Both the position numbers and the translations under genes were made by a program. From Myxococcales bacterium (GTDB taxonomy: Bacteria > Myxococcota_A > UBA9160 > SZUA-336), in the NCBI GenBank assembly GCA_013215565.1, contig JABSQV010000017.1:1-64000 (forward strand): a stretch of 64,000 nt of DNA. Reading direction: 5' to 3'. Below are positions 57,776-64,000 of the stretch, one piece after another. Each line of letters starts with the position of its first letter. Position 1 is the first letter of the stretch. Below the pieces are notes generated by a model, which saw nothing but the letters and a program-made list of their open reading frames with translations, was not told the DNA's origin and made no database searches.

Positions 57776-58626
57776 GTCCCGACCTCGCACGGATCGGGAG
57801 GATTCTCCGACTCGGGCACGATCCCGGGTTGCGGGTCGAAGCGCTCCAGGCCGAACTCGAGTCCTGCCCGGGACTGGCCCCGGAAGTCGCGCGTCTCGCC
57901 GGGTCGCGCCTGTACGGGTTGCCGGGGCGAATTCGCAGGCTCGACCGCACGATCCTGATTCTGGGCCCCGGCGCGGTTGCCGAGATTGCGGCCAGCGCGC
58001 TCGTGGCCCGCGGCCTGATGCAGCTCCAGATCGGAATTCTGGCCGGGACGGCGCTGCTCCAGCACAGCCTGGAAATCGCGATCGGTGCGCAGTTCGGGGC
58101 GTGCCGGCTTGGCGTCGACCTGGAGCGGGAGGCGTATCTAGCCGGACTGCTCCACGATCTCGGCATCTGCGCGATGCTCGGCGCACACGGACAGGAATAC
58201 GCGGCCGTGGTCACGCGCGCGATCTGCGAGCAGCGGTCCCTCTCCGACCTCGAACGCAGAAGCTTCGGAACCACGCACGCGGAAGCTCTGGCGGAAGCCG
58301 TTTCAGCGTGGGAGTTGCCGCGACCGCTGCGTTTCGGCCTCGCCCCGGGCCGCGATCGATGCCCCGAAACGCAACCGGAGCGGACCCTGGCAGAGTTGAT
58401 CCAATCCGCGCACGCAATCCTATCTCCGCCCGAACCGAGCCGAGCGTGCCTCGGCGGCGGATGCGAAATCCCGAACCGCCCAACCGCCGGCGTACCCCTG
58501 CAAACCGAGGCCTGGGAGCGCCGGGTCCGAACACGCGTCGAGGACCTCTGCGCGCACTTCCGGGTACCGGAGGCGGCCGCCTCCGTGGGCGGAGCAGGAC
58601 TCGAACCTGCGACCCGCGCCTTGTAA
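57772..58626 (+). CDS. HDOD-domain protein ending inside an opposing tRNA gene
   Basis: HDOD domains are signalling relatives of HD phosphohydrolases, usually non-catalytic. The ATG at 57772 overlaps the HD-GYP stop (ATGA) and gives 284 residues. The region LRVEALQAELESCPGLAPEVARLAGSRLYGLPGRIRRLDRTILILGPGAVAEIAAS and YLAGLLHDLGICAML define the HDOD fold. There is no stop before the frame enters the antisense of tRNA-Val(TAC): the last residues GGAGLEPATRAL are tRNA-complement sequence and the TAA falls in the anticodon loop. The last 13 or so residues are therefore probably not under ordinary protein selection. Confidence 0.85.
   Translation: MSPDLARIGRILRLGHDPGLRVEALQAELESCPGLAPEVARLAGSRLYGLPGRIRRLDRTILILGPGAVAEIAASALVARGLMQLQIGILAGTALLQHSLEIAIGAQFGACRLGVDLEREAYLAGLLHDLGICAMLGAHGQEYAAVVTRAICEQRSLSDLERRSFGTTHAEALAEAVSAWELPRPLRFGLAPGRDRCPETQPERTLAELIQSAHAILSPPEPSRACLGGGCEIPNRPTAGVPLQTEAWERRVRTRVEDLCAHFRVPEAAASVGGAGLEPATRAL
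58568..58585. repeat. 18-bp perfect palindrome at the 3' flank of tRNA-Val
   Basis: CGGAGGCGGCCGCCTCCG is perfectly self-complementary and ends one base before the tRNA discriminator. As RNA from either strand it would give a 7-bp GC stem with a GGCC loop. No T-run follows, so a classical intrinsic terminator is not shown. It could slow polymerase between the convergent HDOD and lon-tRNA transcripts, or protect the tRNA precursor 3' end. Confidence 0.6.
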
Positions 58627-58657
58627 GGGCGCTGCTCTACCGCTGAGCTACCCGCCC
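58586..58657 (-). tRNA. tRNA-Val (anticodon TAC)
   Basis: A 72-nt cloverleaf without encoded CCA: acceptor GGGCGGG/TCCGCCC (one G-U pair), D-arm GCTC...GAGC, anticodon arm GCGCC-CTTACAA-GGCGC with anticodon TAC, T-arm GCAGG-TTCGAGT-CCTGC, discriminator A. It starts 5 bases after the lon stop, on the same strand, so it may be released from the lon mRNA by processing. The opposing HDOD gene ends within it. Confidence 0.96.
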
Positions 58658-58662
58658 GCGGA

Positions 58663-61119
58663 TCAGTTGACCGTGCCGGGAGCCTCTACCGATCCCTGGA
58701 AGATCTCCTCGAGCGGGTACTCCATCGGATCCGAGAGCACAGCCGGATCGGCCAGTCGGAGTGCCTGCTGAAGGACCTCGTCCATGCTCTCGACGAACAC
58801 GATCTGGAGCCTGCGAGTCACCTTCGCGGAGACTTCCTGGAGCTCCCGCTCGTTCTCCTTCGGAATCAATACCGTATCGACGCCACCCCGAACCGCCGCG
58901 ATCAGTTTCTCCTTGAGACCCCCGATCGGAAGAACCCGGCCACGCAGCGTGACCTCGCCGGTCATCGCAATATTGGCCTTGACCGGGATGCCGGTCAGCG
59001 CCGAGGTGAGCGCGGTCGCCATCGTGATTCCCACGGAGGGTCCGTCCTTCGGCACACCACCCTCGGGGATGTGGACGTGAATGTCGACCTTCTGGTAGAA
59101 GTCCCTGGCCAGGCCGAGCTGCCTGGCGCGCCGCCGCACGTAGGAAACCGCGGCGTGTGCCGATTCCTGCATCGTCTCGCCCAGGCGACCGCTGATCTTC
59201 ACCTTGCCCTTCCCAGAGGTGACGAGCGCCTCGATGTTGAGCAGTTCGCCGCCCACCTCCGTAAAGGCGAGGCCGGTACACACGCCGACCTGATCCGAAT
59301 CCTCGCGCATGCCGTAGCGGTGGCGCGGAATCCCCAGGTATTTCCGCAGGCTCCGCGGTGCGATCCGAACCCGGATCGGCTCCTCGTTCGCGACGACTTC
59401 GCGAGCCACCTTGCGGCAGATGGTTCCGAGTTCCCGCTCTAGACCCCGGACGCCCGCTTCCTTGGTGTAGACGCGGATCATCTGAAGCAGTGCGGAGTCG
59501 TTCAGGCCGAGCACCTCATCCGAAAGCCCGTGGGTTTTCAATTGCTTGGGAATCAGGAAGCGCTTGGCGATCTCCAGCTTTTCCTCTTCGATGTAACCCG
59601 GCAGATGAATGATCTCCATCCGGTCCTGGAGTGGTCGCGGGATCCCCTGAAGCGTGTTCGCAGTCGTGATGAACAGGATCCGCGAAAGGTCGTAGTCGAG
59701 ATCCAGGTAGTGATCGTTGAACGTGTGGTTCTGTTCGGGATCGAGAACCTCGAGCAGCGCCGAACTCGGATCCCCCCGGAAGTCCATTGACAACTTGTCG
59801 ATCTCGTCGAGCAGGAAGACCGGGTTCCCGGAGCCGGCCTTTTTGAGCCCCTGAATGATCTTGCCCGGCATCGCCCCGATGTAGGTGCGCCGGTGACCGC
59901 GGATCTCTGCCTCGTCGCGCACGCCGCCCAGGCTGATCCGAACGAAGTCGCGTTCTGTAGCGCTGGCAATAGAGCGGCCCAGCGAGGTCTTGCCCACGCC
60001 CGGGGGGCCCACGAAGCACAGGATCGGGCCCTTCATCTCCTCGACCAGCGCACGAACCGCCAGGTATTCGAGAATCCGTTCCTTGGGCTTCTCGAGACCG
60101 TAGTGATCGGAGTCGAGGACCTCTTCGGCCGCGTTGATGTCCTTATTTTCCTCAGAATCTTCGCCCCAGGGCAGCGATAGAATCCAGTCGACGTAGTTAC
60201 GGACCACCGTGGCCTCGGCCGAGGTGGGCGTCATCGCCTTGAGCTTCTTGATTTCCTTCTGGCACCGCTCCTCGCCCTCGGGTGAAATCTTGAGCGTCGC
60301 GAGCTTGTCGGTGAGTTCGTCGATCTCGCTCTTGAACTCGTCGCGCTCCCCGAGTTCCTTCTGGATCGCGCGCATCTGCTCGTTCAGGTAGTACTCCTTC
60401 TGCGAGCGCTCCATCTGCTTCTTGACGCGGGACCGGATCCGGTTCTCGACCTGGAGCACATCCAGTTCCGCCTGCATCAACCCGAGGATCTCCTCGAGCC
60501 GCTCACGTGGACTCAAGATCTCCAGGAGCCGCTGCTTGTCCTCGACCTTGAGGTTCAGGTGCGCAGCCACGGTATCCGCGAGCGCCGAAGCCGAGGTGAG
60601 ACTGGTAACGCTCGTGAGCATTTCCGGCGGTACCTTCTTGTTGAGCTGCACGTACTTCTTGAAGGCGGCCTTTACGCCCCGCATGAGCGCGACGGCCTCG
60701 GGCCCCTCGTCCTCGCTCTCCTCGATCGACTCGAGCGCGACGAGAAAGTATTCTTCCTCGTTCGGATCGTAGGCCGTCACCCGTGCGCGGGACTTGCCCT
60801 CGACCAGAACCTTGACGGTGCCGTCGGGAAGCTTGATCAACTGCACGATCGTACCGAGCGTACCGATCTCGTGGATGTCGCCTACTTCAGGGTCGTCGGT
60901 GCTTGCGTCGCACTGCGCCGCGAGCATCAGCCGCTGGTCGCGACCCATCGCCTCCTCCAGCGCCTTGACCGACCGATCCCGGCCCACGAAGAGTGGCACC
61001 ACCATCTGGGGGAAGACGACGATATCCCGGAGAGGGAGAAGCGGCACCCAGCCCGAGTTGGGCTCCGCCGGGTTCCCTGGCTGTTCGCTGTCTTCGTCGT
61101 CGTTCTTGAAAAAGGCCAT
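58663..61119 (-). CDS. lon: ATP-dependent protease Lon
   Basis: Lon is the cytoplasmic AAA+ serine protease that degrades damaged and regulatory proteins. The 818-residue protein has the N-terminal substrate domain ([23 protein letters not shown]), Walker [19 protein letters not shown], Walker [33 protein letters not shown], and the protease domain with the catalytic Ser in [16 protein letters not shown] and Lys in [15 protein letters not shown]. It starts 11 bases after clpX. A tRNA-Val follows 5 bases after its stop. Confidence 0.98.
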   Translation of the reverse strand: MAFFKNDDEDSEQPGNPAEPNSGWVPLLPLRDIVVFPQMVVPLFVGRDRSVKALEEAMGRDQRLMLAAQCDASTDDPEVGDIHEIGTLGTIVQLIKLPDGTVKVLVEGKSRARVTAYDPNEEEYFLVALESIEESEDEGPEAVALMRGVKAAFKKYVQLNKKVPPEMLTSVTSLTSASALADTVAAHLNLKVEDKQRLLEILSPRERLEEILGLMQAELDVLQVENRIRSRVKKQMERSQKEYYLNEQMRAIQKELGERDEFKSEIDELTDKLATLKISPEGEERCQKEIKKLKAMTPTSAEATVVRNYVDWILSLPWGEDSEENKDINAAEEVLDSDHYGLEKPKERILEYLAVRALVEEMKGPILCFVGPPGVGKTSLGRSIASATERDFVRISLGGVRDEAEIRGHRRTYIGAMPGKIIQGLKKAGSGNPVFLLDEIDKLSMDFRGDPSSALLEVLDPEQNHTFNDHYLDLDYDLSRILFITTANTLQGIPRPLQDRMEIIHLPGYIEEEKLEIAKRFLIPKQLKTHGLSDEVLGLNDSALLQMIRVYTKEAGVRGLERELGTICRKVAREVVANEEPIRVRIAPRSLRKYLGIPRHRYGMREDSDQVGVCTGLAFTEVGGELLNIEALVTSGKGKVKISGRLGETMQESAHAAVSYVRRRARQLGLARDFYQKVDIHVHIPEGGVPKDGPSVGITMATALTSALTGIPVKANIAMTGEVTLRGRVLPIGGLKEKLIAAVRGGVDTVLIPKENERELQEVSAKVTRRLQIVFVESMDEVLQQALRLADPAVLSDPMEYPLEEIFQGSVEAPGTVN

Positions 61120-61130
61120 GGACTGCTCCC

Positions 61131-62372
61131 CTAGGCGCTCTCTGCCTGGTCGTAGACGATGATCGGCTCCGCGTGGTCCCGAATGACCTCCAGCCCGATG
61201 ACCACCTCGGACACGTCGGCCCGGGATGGAACCTCGTACATGATGTCGAGCATGGTTTCTTCGAGGATCGAACGCAATCCCCGCGCACCCGCCTTTCGAT
61301 TGAGCGCGACCTGCGCCACCGCTTGCAGCGCGGGGTCGGTGAAGCGGAGCGACACTCCCTCGAGTTCCATCAACTTCTGGTACTGCTTGATCAGGGCGTT
61401 CTTCGGTTCCGTCAGGATTTCAACCAGGGCCGGCGCGTCGAGTTCCTCGAGCGTCGCGACGACCGGAAGCCGTCCCACGAACTCCGGGATCATCCCGAAT
61501 TTGAGCAGGTCCTCGGGCTGGTAATCCTTCAGGGTCTCGCCGAGCCGACGGGAACCCCTGGCGTGAAGCTGCGCCCCGAAGCCCATGCCCCGCACGCCCA
61601 CCCGCCGCTCGATGATCTCCTCGATCCCGTGGAAGGCGCCGCCGCAGATGAAGAGAATGTTGGTGGTGTCCACCTGCACGAATTCCTGCTGCGGATGCTT
61701 GCGGCCCCCCTTTGGAGGGACATTCGCGACCGTCCCCTCGATGATCTTGAGAAGCGCCTGCTGAACCCCCTCGCCGGAAACGTCGCGCGTGATCGAGGGG
61801 TTCTCGCTCTTGCGCGCCACCTTGTCGATCTCATCGATATACACGATCCCGCGCTGCGCCTTCTCCACGTCGTAGTTCGCGGCCTGCAGCAGGTTGAGGA
61901 TGATGTTCTCGACGTCTTCGCCGACGTAGCCAGCTTCGGTCAGCGTCGTGGCGTCGGCGATCGTGAACGGAACTTCGAGGATCTTTGCCAGGGTCTGGGC
62001 AAGCAAGGTCTTGCCACAGCCTGTCGGACCGAGCAGCAAGATATTGGACTTCTGCAACTCGACGTCGCCGACCACGGAGTGGTTCTCAATGCGCCGGTAG
62101 TGGTTGTGCACCGCCACCGAAAGTACCTTCTTGGCCCGCTCCTGCCCGATCACGTATTGATCGAGCGTTTCGCTGATCTCCTTGGGCTTCGGAACCGAAG
62201 ACTGGGGGGTCTCACCGTCGCGGCCAGCTTCCTCTGCGATGATGTCGTTGCAGAGTTCGATGCACTCGTCACAGATGTAGACGGTGGGCCCCGCGATCAG
62301 CTTCCTGACCTCCTTCTGGCTCTTGCCGCAGAAGGAGCACGCGAGACTGGTGCCTTCTTCGTTGCGCTTCAC
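61131..62372 (-). CDS. clpX: ATP-dependent Clp protease ATP-binding subunit ClpX
   Basis: ClpX unfolds tagged proteins and feeds ClpP. The 413-residue protein has the N-terminal zinc finger [30 protein letters not shown], Walker [18 protein letters not shown], Walker [20 protein letters not shown], the pore loop around GYVGEDVE and the ClpP-contacting IGF-type loop position, here [15 protein letters not shown]. The start overlaps the clpP stop by 4 bases. Confidence 0.98.
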   Translation of the reverse strand: MKRNEEGTSLACSFCGKSQKEVRKLIAGPTVYICDECIELCNDIIAEEAGRDGETPQSSVPKPKEISETLDQYVIGQERAKKVLSVAVHNHYRRIENHSVVGDVELQKSNILLLGPTGCGKTLLAQTLAKILEVPFTIADATTLTEAGYVGEDVENIILNLLQAANYDVEKAQRGIVYIDEIDKVARKSENPSITRDVSGEGVQQALLKIIEGTVANVPPKGGRKHPQQEFVQVDTTNILFICGGAFHGIEEIIERRVGVRGMGFGAQLHARGSRRLGETLKDYQPEDLLKFGMIPEFVGRLPVVATLEELDAPALVEILTEPKNALIKQYQKLMELEGVSLRFTDPALQAVAQVALNRKAGARGLRSILEETMLDIMYEVPSRADVSEVVIGLEVIRDHAEPIIVYDQAESA

Positions 62373-62992
62373 GCCGCAGCCTTTCCCGTCTTCTTCTCGG
62401 CCGGTCCGCGCCGGTCCATGATCGAATCCACGATCCCGTACTCGACTGCCTGCTCAGCGGACATAAACCGGTCGCGCTCGGTGTCTTCGGCCACGCGTTC
62501 GGCGTCGCGATGGGTGTGGTCCGCCAAAATCTGGTTCATGGCCGCGCGGATCTTCAGGATCTCGTCCGCCTGGATCTTGATGTCGGTCGCCTGGCCCTGC
62601 AGCCCGCCGAGCCAGGGCTGGTGAATCATGATGCGGGCGTGGGGAAGCGCGAAGCGCTTCTGGGGTGCGCCACCCGCCATCAGAATCGCGGCCATGCTGG
62701 CAGCCTGCCCCATGCAGATCGTCTGAACGTCTGGCGCGACGTATTGCATCACGTCGTAGATGCCGAGGCCCGCCGTCACCTCTCCGCCTGGGGAGTTGAT
62801 GTAGAGAAAGATGTCTTGCTCGGGATCTACCGACTCGAGGAAGAGCAGTTGCGCAATCACGAGATTCGCGATCTCGTCGTTGATGCCGCTGCCGAGCACG
62901 ATGATCCGGTCCTTGAGCAGGCGCGAGTAGATGTCGTACGCGCGCTCCCCGTGGTGCGAATGCTCTATGACCATCGGAACCAGCACGGACAT
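62369..62992 (-). CDS. clpP: ATP-dependent Clp protease proteolytic subunit ClpP
   Basis: ClpP forms the tetradecameric serine-protease barrel used by ClpX. The 207-residue protein has the catalytic Ser 99 in [16 protein letters not shown] and His 124 in [23 protein letters not shown], with the [17 protein letters not shown] strand. The ATG is preceded by GAAGGAG. It lies about 106 bases after the trigger-factor stop, behind two hairpins, and may also have its own promoter (TACTAT box near 63020). Confidence 0.98.
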   Translation of the reverse strand: MSVLVPMVIEHSHHGERAYDIYSRLLKDRIIVLGSGINDEIANLVIAQLLFLESVDPEQDIFLYINSPGGEVTAGLGIYDVMQYVAPDVQTICMGQAASMAAILMAGGAPQKRFALPHARIMIHQPWLGGLQGQATDIKIQADEILKIRAAMNQILADHTHRDAERVAEDTERDRFMSAEQAVEYGIVDSIMDRRGPAEKKTGKAAA

Positions 62993-63073
62993 CTCCTTCT
63001 TCGACGCTTCCAGGACCCTTCTATAGTAACGGTTCGGGGGGTGGAAGCGTCACTGGCCCTCTCGCAGCACCCG

Positions 63074-63114
63074 TGGAATCTCTTTCGATTCCAGTACCTT
63101 ACCCCTTGGTAAGG
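63074..63114. repeat. Two adjacent perfect hairpins at the trigger factor-clpP junction
   Basis: Hairpin 1 is TGGAATC-TCTTTC-GATTCCA (63074-63093); hairpin 2 is CCTTACC-CCTT-GGTAAGG (63097-63114), which includes the trigger-factor stop codon. Each has a perfect 7-bp stem, and only three bases separate them. No T-run follows in the direction of transcription. They may act as an RNA-stability or partial-termination element setting the tig:clpP ratio. Confidence 0.7.
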
Positions 63115-64000
63115 GTAGCTGAGGAGGCCACGAATTCAACAACCCGCGCTTCCAGCAGACCCGCCCGAAGCGATTCAAGCAGGCCCTGTTCCTTGTAGGC
63201 GCGGCGCACGCGCGATTCCGGCTCACCCCGCGCCCTGGCGATGCTGCGCAACTCCTCCTCGAGTTCCTCCTCGCTCACCTCGATCGACTCTGCCCGGGCG
63301 ATCTCGGGGACGACCAGGGCGAGCCGGACTTCCCGCTCCGCCCCCGGACGCCACTCTTCGCGCCAGCCCTCGGCCTGGGTCGCCAGTTCCTCCTGAGGCA
63401 CGTGCCCTCTGAGTTGGCCCACCGCGCGCGCAATCCTTCCCTGCAGCGCACGTTCGACCAGAGTCGGCGGCACCGGAAACGGGTTCGCCTCGAGGAGTGC
63501 ATCGATCGCACGCTCGCGGACCATCTGGGTCCGCTGGGCCTCGCGTCCCGCTTCGACCCGGCGAGAGAGATCGGCCCGGAGTTCCTCCAGGGTCTCGAAC
63601 TCCCCGAGGTCCCTGGCGAGTTCGTCATCGAGCGCAGGAAGCTCCTTGCGTTTGACCTCGAGCACCTTCACGCGAAATGTCGCCCGGGTTCCGGCCGGAT
63701 GCGCAGAAGCCGCCTCCGGGAGTTCGAGTTCGAATTCCCGTTCCTGGCCGGCCGCGAGCCCGATCATGGCTTCATCGAAACCGGGAAGCGCGCGGCCTGC
63801 ACCGAGTTCCACGGACTGCGCCCGCCCGCTTCCTCCCTCAAACCCCTGGCCGTCGACGCTGCCCTCGAAATCGATCACCACGACGTGCCCGAGCGCGCTC
63901 AGGGTGCCATCCGGCTCGGAATCCAGCTGCGCGTTTGCGCCGCGCAGCTCCTCGAGGTGCGCCTCGACTGGGTCGTGCTCGGGCTCCGGGATCTCGGGTT
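63099..64000 (-). CDS. tig: Trigger factor (5' end beyond window)
   Basis: Trigger factor is the ribosome-bound chaperone with peptidyl-prolyl isomerase activity. The frame runs off the right end of the window with no start; the ORF track shows only the part after an internal Met. About 300 residues are visible: the end of the N-terminal arm (PEIPEPEHDPVEAHLEELRGANAQL), the FKBP-like domain (VVVIDFEGSVDG...GRALPGFDEAMIGLAAGQEREFELELPEA) and the C-terminal SurA-like chaperone domain (KVLEVKRKELPALDDELARDLGEFETLEELRADLSRRVEAG). It heads the tig-clpP-clpX-lon group. Confidence 0.95.
   Translation of the reverse strand, partial: PEIPEPEHDPVEAHLEELRGANAQLDSEPDGTLSALGHVVVIDFEGSVDGQGFEGGSGRAQSVELGAGRALPGFDEAMIGLAAGQEREFELELPEAASAHPAGTRATFRVKVLEVKRKELPALDDELARDLGEFETLEELRADLSRRVEAGREAQRTQMVRERAIDALLEANPFPVPPTLVERALQGRIARAVGQLRGHVPQEELATQAEGWREEWRPGAEREVRLALVVPEIARAESIEVSEEELEEELRSIARARGEPESRVRRAYKEQGLLESLRAGLLEARVVEFVASSATLTKG

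Overview
The window is a GC-rich, gene-dense stretch of a Gram-negative chromosome and consists almost entirely of core genes. There is no transposase, integrase, phage gene, CRISPR array or rRNA gene. Lipopolysaccharide transport genes (lptC-lptA-lptB), a periplasmic-loop RND pump and BamA-era envelope biology (rseP, uppS, trigger factor) indicate a diderm. The orders carD-ispD-ispF-cysS, rpoN-ptsN-hprK-rapZ-EIIA(Man)-HPr-EI, secA-argJ and ilvB-ilvN-ilvC-psd-pssA-leuA resemble deltaproteobacterial-type lineages (Desulfobacterota, Myxococcota, Binatota and relatives). That placement is an inference from gene order and sequence feel, not from a search. Nearly all genes lie on the minus strand; three plus-strand islands interrupt them (TetR-RND pump-bactofilin, rarA, and an HD-GYP/HDOD pair).

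Layout. 1-4.6 kb (minus): carD-type regulator, ispD, ispF, cysS and the 5' three quarters of uvrB. 4.6-12 kb (plus): a TetR repressor with a TATAAT box and a TGACT-N4-AGTCA palindrome, then a tightly overlapping TolC-like, membrane-fusion and RND transporter set, then a bactofilin. 12-18.6 kb (minus): metK, ahcY, a SpoIID-like protein, yajC, secD, secF. 18.6-26.6 kb (minus): lptC, lptA, lptB, rpoN, ptsN, a short hprK, rapZ, EIIA(Man), HPr and EI, with overlapping start and stop codons at most junctions. 26.6-29 kb: a small secreted protein of unknown function, tRNA-Arg(CCG), tRNA-Val(CAC) behind a clear promoter, and pyrG. 29-38.6 kb (minus): a DUF465 protein, the branched-chain amino acid operon with two phospholipid genes embedded (ilvB, ilvN, ilvC, psd, pssA, leuA), a USG-1-like dead paralogue of aspartate-semialdehyde dehydrogenase, truA, and rplM-rpsI behind a good promoter. 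38.6-46.3 kb (minus): rpsB, tsf, pyrH, frr, uppS, dxr, rseP, tsaB. 46.3-55 kb (minus): nadK, recN, an FHA protein, an M23 peptidase, secA, argJ, a histidine phosphatase. 55-58.6 kb: rarA (+), tRNA-Asp(GTC) (-), HD-GYP and HDOD genes (+). 58.6-64 kb (minus): trigger factor (cut by the window end), clpP, clpX, lon and tRNA-Val(TAC).

How the parts work together. The PTS genes form a regulatory phosphorelay without any sugar permease, next to sigma-54. The tig-clpP-clpX-lon block is a protein-quality-control operon that ends in a tRNA. The rpsB-to-rseP block couples translation factors to isoprenoid, undecaprenyl and envelope-stress functions; cdsA, often found between uppS and dxr, is absent. 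No gap between genes exceeds about 225 bases. I found no convincing new multi-gene system. The most unusual points are an RND pump with a hydrophobic insertion of about 51 residues in its first membrane half, a ribosomal protein S2 whose tail is encoded by an 11-copy 15-bp tandem repeat, the USG-1-like protein that has lost both catalytic residues, and an HDOD gene whose stop codon lies inside an opposing tRNA gene.
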